Source of the DNA: Paenibacillus sp. DMB20
GTDB lineage: Bacteria > Bacillota > Bacilli > Paenibacillales > Paenibacillaceae
Direction of reading: 5' to 3'
Assembly (NCBI RefSeq): GCF_000987955.1
Contig: NZ_LAZU01000053.1
Span: 248,001 to 312,000, forward strand
DNA: 64,000 nt
Shown: piece by piece, positions 53,661-60,928 of the stretch
How positions within the stretch are numbered: position 1 is the first letter of the stretch
Layout: each line of letters begins with the position of its first letter
Position numbers and translations under genes: made by a program
The notes under the pieces: generated by a model
The model's input: the letters and a program-made list of their open reading frames with translations, nothing else
Databases searched by the model: none
What the model was told of the DNA's origin: nothing

Positions 53661-53690
53661 TAAAAGAAAAAGCCCCGAATATCGGAGCTT
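53661..53690 (-). terminator. Minus-strand terminator before the integrase
   Basis: On the minus strand AAGCTCCGA-TAT-TCGGGGCTT (one mismatch) is followed by TTTTCTTTT. It would end a transcript that comes from the toxin region, such as an antisense RNA. Confidence 0.6.
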
Positions 53691-53693
53691 GTA

Positions 53694-53702
53694 TGCTATA
53701 AT
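53694..53702 (+). promoter_or_regulatory. Extended -10 promoter of the toxin gene
   Basis: TGCTATAAT is a perfect extended -10 element; no good -35 is visible. The start would be near 53709. Confidence 0.55.
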
Positions 53703-53760
53703 CTGGAATGTACAACACGCCTAAGTGGGTGGGCTCCCTCCAGAGGGGAGGTGAGTCCAT

Positions 53761-53844
53761 ATGAACTTCTCTTTTTCCGATGTGATCATTTTCGCAGGGT
53801 TTGTTATTGCGTTATTGACATACATCGATACAAAGAAGAAGTGA
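53761..53844 (+). CDS. Holin-like type I toxin peptide
   Basis: The 27-residue peptide begins MNFSFSDVIIFAGFVIALL and ends TYIDTKKK. It has one hydrophobic helix and the A-L-L-T-Y-I-D + basic tail typical of the putative holin-like toxin / TxpA-BsrG group of type I toxins. GGGGAGGTGA lies 9 bases upstream. A 13-bp hairpin begins at the stop codon. The 5' and 3' ends of the inferred mRNA are complementary (53710-53717 with 53919-53926, and 53724-53730 with 53907-53913), as in type I toxin mRNAs, where this fold hides the ribosome site. Confidence 0.7.
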   Translation: MNFSFSDVIIFAGFVIALLTYIDTKKK

Positions 53845-53879
53845 CCCACTAGGTTCGCGCCAGTGCGGGTCACTTCTTC
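53835..53879 (+). other. Hairpin at the toxin stop codon
   Basis: GAAGAAGTGACCC pairs with GGGTCACTTCTTC around a GC-rich loop that contains another ACT/AGT pair. It overlaps the toxin stop codon and may be a stability element or the target of an antisense RNA. Confidence 0.65.
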
Positions 53880-53928
53880 ACCGTAATTCAACTTACTTGG
53901 AGGGGGACCCACTCAAGCTGTTGTACTG

Positions 53929-53956
53929 AGGACGGTTGGCCGACCGTCCTTATTTA
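53929..53956 (+). terminator. Terminator of the toxin transcript
   Basis: AGGACGGT pairs with ACCGTCCT around a 6-base loop and is followed by TTATTTATATT. Confidence 0.7.
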
Positions 53957-54044
53957 TATTCTTATCTTATCATACCCGTTTTTAGTCCTCAAGAATTAGA
54001 TCACACTATAAAAGATGACTGTATGGACCATACAATCAAGCATT

Positions 54045-54335
54045 TTATTCAACACCCCGTAGATGAGCAGACAATTTTATTAATCCGCCACACACAGCAG
54101 CGAAAATCCAAAAACCGACAACGTCAATAATAAACCACTTATATCCAGGAAATTGAAAACCACTCCATATCATCTCCATCCATCCAGGAGGATCATACAA
54201 TTTTCTACCCCATCCATCATAAAAACCGTCATCGCCGACGCTCATAATGAAATAACCTTTAAAAACATAATAAATAAAACCGACGATACTAATTAATGCA
54301 ATACCTAGGATTATGTAACCCCACAACTTTTTCAC
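54045..54335 (-). CDS. Small prophage membrane protein
   Basis: This 96-residue protein has two hydrophobic helices, KLWGYIILGIALISIVGFIYY and FIIDVVGFWIFAAVCGGLI, joined by a Trp/Gly-rich polar loop. The start is a GTG at 54335 after AAGGTGA. The family is not recognised. It may be a superinfection or surface protein of the lysogen, but that is a guess from place only. Confidence 0.55.
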   Translation of the reverse strand: MKKLWGYIILGIALISIVGFIYYVFKGYFIMSVGDDGFYDGWGRKLYDPPGWMEMIWSGFQFPGYKWFIIDVVGFWIFAAVCGGLIKLSAHLRGVE

Positions 54336-54495
54336 GCTTTCACCTTGTTTAACTCCCCATCGGATGGGGTATTTGCTTTATACAAACAGTCAAGCACATT
54401 ATATCCTATTTCCCGTGATTTCCATATATTATTCAATGAATATATATGTAGAATGATGTATCATTTTATCGCTTATTCACTACTTGATAATAGGA

Positions 54496-54517
54496 GACAT
54501 CATGAAGACATCATGAA
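54496..54517 (+). repeat. 11-bp tandem duplication at the LytTR gene start
   Basis: GACATCATGAA occurs twice in a row. Each unit contains an ATG, in different frames. AGGAG (54492-54496) lies 5 bases from the first ATG (54502), which opens only a four-codon ORF (MKTS) that stops over the second ATG (54513). Confidence 0.85.
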
Positions 54518-54848
54518 AATACTAACAGTAAAGATGTTTGGCAGAACTGATGATTTATCTGATTTTGTGGAAATTAAATTATCTGACATTAAATACATCG
54601 ATCTCTGGAGCCCCACTGAACACTCTTCAAAAGTTCCGGCCTACCATACCTCTAATGGGTCTTACCTCGCATTAAGCACTATCAAAGACATATCCCAAGC
54701 ATACGCAAAATACGGCTTCGAGTCGTTTGATAAATCAACGGTAATAAATAAGAAAAAGATAAAAAGCCTGATCCCGATTAACAACGGAACCAAGGTTGTA
54801 TTTACTGATGACACCTATGTTAACGTCAGGAAAAAGTTTTTTCGATGA
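54513..54848 (+). CDS. Stand-alone LytTR-type DNA-binding protein
   Basis: This 111-residue protein begins MKILTVKMFG and has LSDIKYIDLWSP, then YHTSNGSYLALSTIKDISQAY, GFESFDKSTVINKKKIKSLIPI and VVFTDDTYVNVRKKFF. This is the LytTR pattern (D-I-x-Y-I, V-N-x-x-x-I, a final V-x-R) without a receiver domain. An ATG at 54513 is the natural start, but AGGAG is 16 bases away because of the tandem duplication, so it may be translated poorly or by coupling to the MKTS ORF. It is the first rightward gene of the prophage after the toxin. Confidence 0.65.
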   Translation: MKILTVKMFGRTDDLSDFVEIKLSDIKYIDLWSPTEHSSKVPAYHTSNGSYLALSTIKDISQAYAKYGFESFDKSTVINKKKIKSLIPINNGTKVVFTDDTYVNVRKKFFR

Positions 54849-55018
54849 AAGTCAATACCCCTTAAACCCCATTATACGAATATTATTTTCATATATTCGA
54901 CAACATACGACAATATGTATTTGGTATATTTAACTAAAGACCAACAATGGCGAAGATGGTTGTAGCTCAGTACGTATATATCAGTACTTATCCCTAGAGT
55001 AGAGTGAAACCTACTCTG

Positions 55019-55234
55019 CTATCGCCATTCCATTACGAAAAGATCATCGATCTTGCAGTTCAGGTAATAAGCAATGAGTGCAGCTTTTTTGATCGTGATA
55101 TTAGCATGCCGTAAATTGATAATATCCGATATGGTTTGTTTGCTCATTCCTGTCATATCTGCAAGCCATTGTTGGTTCTTACCGATTCTTTTAAGGTGAT
55201 CTGGAATGCGACAGCGAACGGGATAAAATTCCAT
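55019..55234 (-). CDS. Small Xre-type helix-turn-helix protein
   Basis: This 71-residue protein is almost only a helix-turn-helix (LKRIGKNQQWLADMTGMSKQTISDIINLRHANITIKKAALIAYYLNCKIDDLFV), like Cro/YozG-type phage regulators. AAGGTGG sets the ATG at 55234. It lies left of the SOS-like box and the main repressor gene. A hairpin (AGAGTAG / CTACTCT, 54996-55017) follows its stop. Confidence 0.75.
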   Translation of the reverse strand: MEFYPVRCRIPDHLKRIGKNQQWLADMTGMSKQTISDIINLRHANITIKKAALIAYYLNCKIDDLFVMEWR

Positions 55235-55271
55235 CCTCGCTGCCACCTTATTATTTTTTTAACCGAAAACA

Positions 55272-55283
55272 GAACATGTGTTC
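55272..55283. promoter_or_regulatory. SOS (LexA) box in the prophage control region
   Basis: GAACATGTGTTC is a perfect palindrome that matches the GAAC-N4-GTTC core of Gram-positive LexA sites. An extended -10 (TGGTATGAT, ending at 55307) lies 19 bases downstream, so LexA would cover the -35 region of a rightward promoter. Confidence 0.65.
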
Positions 55284-55356
55284 CTATTTGACGATTTGTG
55301 GTATGATTTACACACAATAAAAAACGGCTGCAATAAACGTAAAAGGGGTTGTGCAG

Positions 55357-55527
55357 ATGGATGAGCGGTTGTTAATGTCAGCAAAAATCATAATTGTTAA
55401 AAAAAACCTATGTGTGCATGAAAAAGAACTTATTATCCGTTTTTCTGAGCTGATTTCTTCATCTTTGCAAGATTATGAATCAAATCACGAACTGCTGCTT
55501 CGACAACCGGATCGTCTCGGAGGCTGA
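55357..55527 (+). CDS. Possible small SOS-controlled prophage ORF
   Basis: This 56-residue ORF (MDERLLMSAKIIIVKKNL, then CVHEKELIIRFSELISSS) begins 9 bases after AAAGGGG and follows the SOS-boxed promoter. Its end overlaps the repressor gene on the other strand by 95 bases, and it crosses a run of eight As where one base either way would give a much shorter product. It could be an anti-repressor or an antisense-acting transcript. No family is recognised. Confidence 0.35.
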   Translation: MDERLLMSAKIIIVKKNLCVHEKELIIRFSELISSSLQDYESNHELLLRQPDRLGG

Positions 55528-55804
55528 CCTTATATTCTGCCTCCGCCTCTTTAATCACATCTAAAATAACATCTTCAGGGAGCGAATATTCGCTCTCTTT
55601 TTCATTTCTACCATTTAGTTGGTCGATGGATACTTCATAAAGGTCAGCTAATTTTTGTAGCATATCTAAGTCTGGTTCTCTTATTCCGTACTCCCAGTTG
55701 GCATATGTGCTGCTTCTTTTGAGGCCAAGTTTTTTGGCAACAAGCACTTGAGACCATCCTCTTTTTTCTCTTTCTTCCTTTAGGCGATCCCCTAATACAG
55801 ACAT
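55433..55804 (-). CDS. Prophage repressor (Xre/CI-like)
   Basis: This 123-residue repressor has an Xre helix-turn-helix (LGDRLKEEREKRGWSQVLVAKKLGLKRSSTYANWEYGIREPDLDMLQKLADLYEVSIDQL) and an acidic helical C-terminus. AGGAGGTG is 5 bases before the ATG at 55804. It is divergent from the early genes across three similar operator-like sites. There is no peptidase domain, so induction would not occur by RecA-driven self-cleavage. Confidence 0.85.
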   Translation of the reverse strand: MSVLGDRLKEEREKRGWSQVLVAKKLGLKRSSTYANWEYGIREPDLDMLQKLADLYEVSIDQLNGRNEKESEYSLPEDVILDVIKEAEAEYKVSLRDDPVVEAAVRDLIHNLAKMKKSAQKNG

Positions 55805-55860
55805 GTTTACACCTCCTAACACTGTAGTTTAACACTCTTACACACAAAAAATAATTTTTT

Positions 55861-55927
55861 ACACGATAAGTGTTGACTTACACGCTATGTGTATGTATTA
55901 TAGAGACATGAGTTACACGAAATGAGT
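55861..55927. promoter_or_regulatory. Three operator-like repeats of the prophage switch
   Basis: ACAC-N5-GTGT occurs at 55861-55873 and 55880-55892, and ACAC-N5-GAGT at 55915-55927. Two are preceded by TT. They fill the gap between the repressor and the divergent early gene. TTGACT (55873-55878) is a likely -35 and TATTAT (55896-55901) a -10, so bound repressor would cover the early promoter. Confidence 0.65.
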
Positions 55928-55943
55928 AAAAGGTGGTGATTGA

Positions 55944-56906
55944 ATGAGACTTAAGCTTAGGCAACTACGACTAGATAAAGGTGTTAGTCATGCATATCTT
56001 GCTGAAAAGCTTGGTTATAAAACGCCTAGTGGGTACAGCAACATAGAGTATGGAATTAACGGCCTAAGGTTTGAACAAGCGTTGATACTGGCGAATGAGT
56101 TTGGTGTTGATGTTTCCGAGTTGGAAGAAAAAAATTTTGAACAAAAACTACACGAAATGTGTAATAAAAAAAACTGCCTAAAGGAGCGAATGAAAATGAA
56201 ACAATTGAAAGTTATTGAGAAGAACAATCAGCGTGTTTTAACCAGCGCCCAGCTTGCTGAATTTTTTGGGACAGACTCCAAAACAATTAGTTACAACTTT
56301 AATTACAACCGAGAAAGATTCCAAGAAGGAAAACACTTCTTCGTCTTAACGGGAGAGGCGCGTAAAGAGTTTTTATTTAACTATCGTGAAATTCACGACA
56401 GTTCAAAACACGCTAAATCGATTTACCTTTGGACAGAAAAAGGCGCATTCATGTTGGCTAAGTCACTTAATACTGATAAAGCTTGGGACGCTTATAGCGC
56501 GCTGGTGGATGACTACTTCAATAAAGTAGAGCGGCTGCAAAGTATGAATGTTCCTACGGAAGTTCCGACAACGATCGAAGGAATTCTCGAATTAGCAGTA
56601 CTTAATATGAAAGACCTTAGAACGGAGCTAAATGCCGTAAAGCAAGAAAACCATCAATTAAGGCTAGTTGTTGACAACGAGATCTGGTTGACAGACCACC
56701 AAAAGGCCTCGATTCAGGAAGCGGTAAATAAACGCGTTGGAAAACTCAAATCAAAAGGTTACGATGCGCACTTCCAAGGTATTTATCGAGCGTTGAAGGA
56801 TCATTTTTCCGTCCCTAATTATTCCAAAATTAAGCGCATCGATTTTGAAAGGGCACTCGAAATCATCGCAGGTTGGTTTCCTAAAAAGAAAGACGAGGCG
56901 ATTTGA
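55944..56906 (+). CDS. Xre-ORF6N/ORF6C antirepressor (apparent fusion)
   Basis: As written, this is one 320-residue frame: an Xre helix-turn-helix (1-60), an ORF6N domain (about 86-170: VLTSAQLAEFFGTDSKTISYNFNYNRERFQEGKHFFVLTG) and an ORF6C domain (about 230-315). The second part has its own AAAGGAG (56180-56186) and an ATG at 56196 with 9-base spacing. Between the two lies a run of eight As (56166-56173). With seven As the first protein would stop at a TAA at 56179-56181, just at that ribosome site. So this is probably two genes, a small Cro-like protein and an antirepressor, joined by a one-base indel. Confidence 0.75.
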   Translation: MRLKLRQLRLDKGVSHAYLAEKLGYKTPSGYSNIEYGINGLRFEQALILANEFGVDVSELEEKNFEQKLHEMCNKKNCLKERMKMKQLKVIEKNNQRVLTSAQLAEFFGTDSKTISYNFNYNRERFQEGKHFFVLTGEARKEFLFNYREIHDSSKHAKSIYLWTEKGAFMLAKSLNTDKAWDAYSALVDDYFNKVERLQSMNVPTEVPTTIEGILELAVLNMKDLRTELNAVKQENHQLRLVVDNEIWLTDHQKASIQEAVNKRVGKLKSKGYDAHFQGIYRALKDHFSVPNYSKIKRIDFERALEIIAGWFPKKKDEAI

Positions 56907-57119
56907 ATGTTCTATCTAAAAACTGAAATCGACGGAGAAATGTACAAAGTCGAAATCTACGATGATGAAATCTTTACAACATGCTTACTATGCGGAAACG
57001 AAATTCAGGTCGATGCCCATACAATCATTGATGTTCTGAGGAACGGCGGTGATTTTGCATCAACCGCAATCAGTTGTGGCTGTAATCCAGAAAAACCTAA
57101 ACTAATTCGCATCAAATAG
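56907..57119 (+). CDS. Small prophage protein with Cys pairs
   Basis: This 70-residue protein has CLLC in the middle and CGC near the end, a possible zinc site. It begins 1 base after the antirepressor stop, with GAGGCG upstream, so it belongs to the early operon. The family is not recognised. Confidence 0.6.
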   Translation: MFYLKTEIDGEMYKVEIYDDEIFTTCLLCGNEIQVDAHTIIDVLRNGGDFASTAISCGCNPEKPKLIRIK

Positions 57120-57127
57120 GAGGACGC

Positions 57128-57391
57128 ATGAAATTCCAAAATTACCACGATGATGTGATCGAAACCATGATGTCCCAACTTATAGACGCTTTGAGATCAG
57201 GACAAGTCTTAAATGATTCAGAATCAACGGAAGCCTTTCAACTTGCTACAGAGCTTTATGAACGAAAATACCGCAAATGTTTAAAATGCATGGATGAAAT
57301 GCTCATTGAGTATAGAAACCTTGCTGACTCATATAAGGAATTACAAGAACGATACTTAGAGCTTTCCAAGCGAAAAAAACACAAAATCTAG
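57128..57391 (+). CDS. Small helical prophage protein
   Basis: This 87-residue helical protein has C-L-K-C in its middle and a coiled-coil-like, charged C-terminus. AGGAGG precedes the ATG. Function is not recognised. Confidence 0.6.
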   Translation: MKFQNYHDDVIETMMSQLIDALRSGQVLNDSESTEAFQLATELYERKYRKCLKCMDEMLIEYRNLADSYKELQERYLELSKRKKHKI

Positions 57392-57444
57392 TTACTTACT
57401 CATGAGTATTGTACTACAAATTGAACATCAGGAGGTATGACAAG

Positions 57445-57594
57445 ATGAACGCACCATCTAATCCCGGTTTATCCCAAAAAGCATGGAAGAACATGCATCG
57501 TCTGATTGTTGAACTGAATGAAAAATACAAAGTCGAAATCGCAAGCAATCGTCAAGAGAAAGGGGCTGTACAAAATGGCAAAAAATCCGCGTGA
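57445..57594 (+). CDS. Small prophage protein
   Basis: This 49-residue ORF (NPGLSQKAWKNMHRLIVELN) has AGGAGG 9 bases upstream. It overlaps the next gene by 20 bases. Function is not recognised. Confidence 0.5.
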   Translation: MNAPSNPGLSQKAWKNMHRLIVELNEKYKVEIASNRQEKGAVQNGKKSA

Positions 57595-57805
57595 GATCGA
57601 AAACCCTATCATAACCCCAGTATTCACCTTTAGACCAAAGCACCCAGCACCAACATACGCACGCTGCGGCTGCGGCAAGCCGGCGCTGTACGAAGTGTAC
57701 GAGCATCACGAACCACACTGCCGGAGTTGCATGCTTGATGCGGTAGATTGCAGCACTTTCGTGCAGGTTCGGCGGCTTGAAGGAGGTTATGACGATGCAA
57801 GCTGA
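57575..57805 (+). CDS. Small prophage zinc-binding-like protein
   Basis: This 76-residue protein has ARCGCGKPALYEVYEHHEPHC, then RSCMLDAVDC: several Cys and His residues at zinc-finger spacing. GAAAGGGG is 9 bases before the ATG at 57575. Confidence 0.6.
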   Translation: MAKNPREIENPIITPVFTFRPKHPAPTYARCGCGKPALYEVYEHHEPHCRSCMLDAVDCSTFVQVRRLEGGYDDAS

Positions 57806-58028
57806 ATTGACGGAATACTACGTAGTCACCCAGTGCGGTCGGACCTTCGGATGGTCTGATACCGACTTTGACAGCCTGATCCGGTCACTACATTTTTCCG
57901 GGTACACCCCGGTATACATCAAGCCCATGAGCGAATACGAAGCCGAAGTCATGGCCCGGGAAGAGCAAGAACGCCTAATGGACGAGTTCCGCCGACAATT
58001 TGACGAGGACGTGAGAAAGAGCGCATGA
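57795..58028 (+). CDS. Small prophage protein
   Basis: This 77-residue protein has a mixed N-terminal fold and a charged helix at the end (YEAEVMAREEQERLMDEFRRQF). AAGGAGG at 8 bases selects the ATG at 57795 over earlier in-frame starts. It overlaps the previous gene by 11 bases. Confidence 0.55.
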   Translation: MQAELTEYYVVTQCGRTFGWSDTDFDSLIRSLHFSGYTPVYIKPMSEYEAEVMAREEQERLMDEFRRQFDEDVRKSA

Positions 58029-58228
58029 GGGAAACCAAGTGGTTTAAAACCGTGGATGACATCATTGAGTACTACAGAGGGGGTTGTTACGAAAAAAAGG
58101 AGGACAAGCATAATGTTTCTGACCAATCGGAGGGTGTATCTGGAGCTTGCAAAGATCGCCAAGGAGCGCGGCACACTGACAAGCACGTTGTTGAGAGTGT
58201 ACAAGCGAAACATGGTGAGGGCATATAG
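58025..58228 (+). CDS. Doubtful small prophage ORF
   Basis: It begins with an ATGA overlap on the previous gene and reads MRETKWFKTVDDIIEYYRGG, which looks protein-like. It then runs on in the wrong frame over the next gene. A run of seven As at 58092-58098 precedes the switch; with eight, the frame would stop at a TAA that touches the next ATG. The true product may be about 29 residues. Confidence 0.35.
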   Translation: MRETKWFKTVDDIIEYYRGGCYEKKEDKHNVSDQSEGVSGACKDRQGARHTDKHVVESVQAKHGEGI

Positions 58229-58322
58229 ACGAGAAAAGGCCGCCGAAGCCACGGCAGCCAAATCGAGCCAATATCAATATAACTACAGCTATTATAACAC
58301 AAATTCGAGGTGGGTGGCATGA
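58113..58322 (+). CDS. Small basic prophage protein
   Basis: This 69-residue basic protein (MFLTNRRVYLELAKIAKERG) ends with a Tyr/Asn-rich tail. AGGAGG lies 9 bases before the ATG. Function is unknown; the charge suggests nucleic-acid contact. Confidence 0.55.
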   Translation: MFLTNRRVYLELAKIAKERGTLTSTLLRVYKRNMVRAYRREKAAEATAAKSSQYQYNYSYYNTNSRWVA

Positions 58323-58540
58323 CAATTAAATATCGATACGTTCCACGTCATAAGGATAAATCCCACTATCTTGATATGCATGCTCAACCTGTGATGGATA
58401 TATCCAAAGCAATCAGCTTTAAAAGCGCGGATGATGACTTTGCTATTTGGCTGCTGGGAAGGTACGGTCCGAAGCCGCCAACGAATTACGAGCCGGTATT
58501 GATGAAGATCATTTATGAGGAGGTTCAGAAGCATGAGTGA
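58319..58540 (+). CDS. Small prophage protein
   Basis: This 73-residue protein starts in an ATGA overlap with the gene before it and overlaps the ERF gene by 8 bases. It has GAGGTGG upstream. Function is not recognised; its place suggests a role near recombination. Confidence 0.55.
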   Translation: MTIKYRYVPRHKDKSHYLDMHAQPVMDISKAISFKSADDDFAIWLLGRYGPKPPTNYEPVLMKIIYEEVQKHE

Positions 58541-59135
58541 AGAGAAAAAACCTAACCTTTATCAAAAAATAAGCGCTGTCATGAAGGACGTGGAATACCT
58601 CTCAAAAGATGATGCCATTGAGTTTAAATCCACAAAATATAAGGCTATTTCGGAGGAAAAAGTTACATCGACCGTTCGGGCAAGCATGATCAAACATGGA
58701 TTAGTCATACTTCCAATCGAACAGGAGCATAAACGCATTGATTCGCTCACCACAGTTGATGTGAAGTACAAGATCATTGATATTGACACTGGTGATTTTG
58801 AAATACTCGCAAGTTCTGGTACTGGCGCAGATACCCAGGATAAAGGCGTAGGAAAGGCCATGACATACAGTTACAAATATTTACTGCTTCGGTCCTTTGC
58901 GATTCCTACAGGTGAGGATCCGGACAAGGTTAGTAGTGCCGAATTGGACGAGAACCATCGCAAGGAAGAAGAAAAGATTTTGAAACAAATGTCTCAAAAA
59001 TGGAAAATACTCGCTGGATCAGATGAAGGCTTTGAAAAATGGGTTGAAGAAATGCGTTCCAAGGGCGCCAAAACCCAGCAAATGCATGAAGTATTAGCAA
59101 GAAAATTACTTGATAAGAACAAGGAGAGTGCATGA
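58533..59135 (+). CDS. ERF-family single-strand annealing protein
   Basis: The 200-residue protein has ERF-type motifs: LYQKISAVMKDVEYLSKD, YKAISEEKVTSTVRASMIKHGLVILP, and the typical GTGADTQDKGVGKAMTYSYKYLLLRSFAIPTGEDPD core. ERF proteins anneal single-stranded DNA during phage recombination. The C-terminal part is a charged helical tail. GAGGAGG sets the ATG at 58533. It lies one base before the SSB gene, a usual pairing. Confidence 0.88.
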   Translation: MSEEKKPNLYQKISAVMKDVEYLSKDDAIEFKSTKYKAISEEKVTSTVRASMIKHGLVILPIEQEHKRIDSLTTVDVKYKIIDIDTGDFEILASSGTGADTQDKGVGKAMTYSYKYLLLRSFAIPTGEDPDKVSSAELDENHRKEEEKILKQMSQKWKILAGSDEGFEKWVEEMRSKGAKTQQMHEVLARKLLDKNKESA

Positions 59136-59136
59136 C

Positions 59137-59550
59137 ATGTTAAACCGAGTTATCCTGATTGGTCGCCTTACCCGAGATCCTGAACTTAAATACACGCCAA
59201 GTGGAGTGGCAATTACTAATTTCACGTTAGCCGTAGATAGACCCTACACCAATGATCGCGGCGATCGTGAAGCCGACTTTATCCCAGTTATTGTATGGAG
59301 ACAACTAGCTGAAATTTGTGCGGAGTACCTTAAAAAGGGCAGATTGACAGCGGTTGAGGGCCGCATCCAAGTCCGTAACTATGAGAACGCCGAAGGCAAG
59401 CGTGTATATGTAACCGAGGTTATCGCAGACAATGTGCGGTTCCTGGAGAGCAACCGGCAGGAGAGCGGCCAAAGTGAGGGCCGCAACCGTGATCCATTCA
59501 GTGATGACGGAAAACCGATTGATATTAATGATGACGACCTTCCATTTTAA
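59137..59550 (+). CDS. ssb: Single-stranded DNA-binding protein
   Basis: This 137-residue protein has an OB fold (MLNRVILIGRLTRDPELKYTPSG, NFTLAVDRPY, RGDREADFIPVIVWRQLAEICAEYLKKGRLTAVEGRIQ) and the acidic C-terminal tip DDDLPF that recruits partners. It is the prophage's own SSB and works with the ERF protein encoded upstream. Confidence 0.95.
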   Translation: MLNRVILIGRLTRDPELKYTPSGVAITNFTLAVDRPYTNDRGDREADFIPVIVWRQLAEICAEYLKKGRLTAVEGRIQVRNYENAEGKRVYVTEVIADNVRFLESNRQESGQSEGRNRDPFSDDGKPIDINDDDLPF

Positions 59551-59561
59551 GAGGTGATCCC

Positions 59562-60182
59562 ATGGCACTCCCAAGAAAGAAACCCAAGAAACCCATAGCC
59601 CCATGGCGGCAGAATATCCTTGATCATCACCACAGCCGCCCCTCCCGGTCGGATCGAAACGAGTTTCCTCAAAAAGTGGTCCGGGAGTTGATAGAAGAAG
59701 CGAAGGGACTATGTCAGTGCGGCTGCGGCAGACCAGACACTGAGACACACCATGTCATGCCCCGGGCCCGAGATGGCCGTGGTGTTAAAACTAACGGCAT
59801 GCGAGTAAACGGCGTCTGCAATCAGCGGTTTCACGCGAATGAGGACGAGTTACAAAAATGGATCAAAGTCTACACCGAACGATACGGACCTTACTTTTGG
59901 TACGACGAACAAGATTGGGAAGAACACCGCAGGAAAGAGGCGGCAGAAACACAGGCAGCCGAAGCCAAACGCCTACAGGAGGAACGATTGGACCCGGTGG
60001 TAACTTTACTTGCTACCGCAGCCGGTAGGCCACTGAGGGCCAAAGAAAAGCGCCTTATAGAGTCCCTACCGGACAAGCAAATGAACGTGTTTGCGGATCT
60101 GATGGCGGATGTCGTAAACGGCCTGAACAAAGCGGCCAGCTTCTATCCTACCCATGGATACGGACATTATTTCGAGGATTAA
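59562..60182 (+). CDS. HNH-type endonuclease-like protein
   Basis: This 206-residue protein has a basic N-terminus, then a zinc/HNH-like core CQCGCGRPDTETHHVMPRARDG, with NGVCNQRFHAN giving the later N and H residues. A charged helical region and a C-terminal domain follow. It begins 11 bases after ssb. HNH proteins in this place may be recombination or homing nucleases; the target is unknown. Confidence 0.75.
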   Translation: MALPRKKPKKPIAPWRQNILDHHHSRPSRSDRNEFPQKVVRELIEEAKGLCQCGCGRPDTETHHVMPRARDGRGVKTNGMRVNGVCNQRFHANEDELQKWIKVYTERYGPYFWYDEQDWEEHRRKEAAETQAAEAKRLQEERLDPVVTLLATAAGRPLRAKEKRLIESLPDKQMNVFADLMADVVNGLNKAASFYPTHGYGHYFED

Positions 60183-60211
60183 CCCATTAACCCCCAAAGG
60201 AGCGATAAACG

Positions 60212-60484
60212 ATGCAAACAGTAAAAGTTAAGTTGATGATCACAGAAACACTGAAATATGACCGTGAGGTTATCGTAGAGGTTCCAGCACATATGACAGA
60301 AAGAGATATTGAGGAGGCTTTAAATAAGGCAGAAAGAAATTATGGTTTCGATGGGGTTGACGGTATCGTTCATGCCCTAAAAAGACAAGGAATTACATGT
60401 CCAGACGGGTTTGATCAGGACTTATCTTCTCCAAATTCAGTTGAAGCAGAGTGCTATGACTATGAGGTTTACGACGAAATCTAA
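60212..60484 (+). CDS. Small acidic prophage protein
   Basis: This 90-residue acidic protein (pattern VKVKLMITETLKYDREVIVEV) has AAAGGAG upstream. The family is not recognised. Confidence 0.55.
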   Translation: MQTVKVKLMITETLKYDREVIVEVPAHMTERDIEEALNKAERNYGFDGVDGIVHALKRQGITCPDGFDQDLSSPNSVEAECYDYEVYDEI

Positions 60485-60505
60485 CTACTATAGGAGAGAT
60501 AAAGG

Positions 60506-60682
60506 ATGAAACCCAACAAGATGCAAGACCCTAAAGTAAAGGCGGCAATTCGTTTGCTACAAGCAAAAGGAATCACCATCGAAGAAATTGAGGAAGCATA
60601 TCGATACTATGATCGGATTAAGCGAAGTCAGGATCATCTACTAGCAGGCTTAACCTCCCATACCAATTCAAAGGAGCGATAA
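60506..60682 (+). CDS. Small prophage protein
   Basis: This 58-residue ORF (MKPNKMQDPKVKAAIRLLQA, then GITIEEIEEAYRYYDRI) is helical, with AGGAGA 8 bases upstream. Its end contains the ribosome site of the next gene. Confidence 0.5.
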   Translation: MKPNKMQDPKVKAAIRLLQAKGITIEEIEEAYRYYDRIKRSQDHLLAGLTSHTNSKER

Positions 60683-60684
60683 AG

Positions 60685-60852
60685 GTGAAGGTTAAAGAAC
60701 TGATTGAACTATTGAGCAAACATGATTCTGAAAGCGAGGTTCAATTTGGAATATGGGACCCAGAAACAAGCGAAGCAAAAGAAACATTCACGATTATAGA
60801 TGTCAGCCGCTATGACCCCTTTGATCCTGTTTTGTATATCTGGGACAAATAG
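60685..60852 (+). CDS. Small prophage protein
   Basis: This 55-residue ORF (VKELIELLSKHDSESEVQFG) begins with a GTG 8 bases after AAGGAG. The form resembles small phage proteins that bind or modify a partner; no function is visible. Confidence 0.5.
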   Translation: MKVKELIELLSKHDSESEVQFGIWDPETSEAKETFTIIDVSRYDPFDPVLYIWDK

Positions 60853-60928
60853 TCTACCCCCATACCCCATATAACGATGTACGGCGATTAGCAGGCACAC
60901 TACGAGTGACATAAAGGCGGTGATTGGC

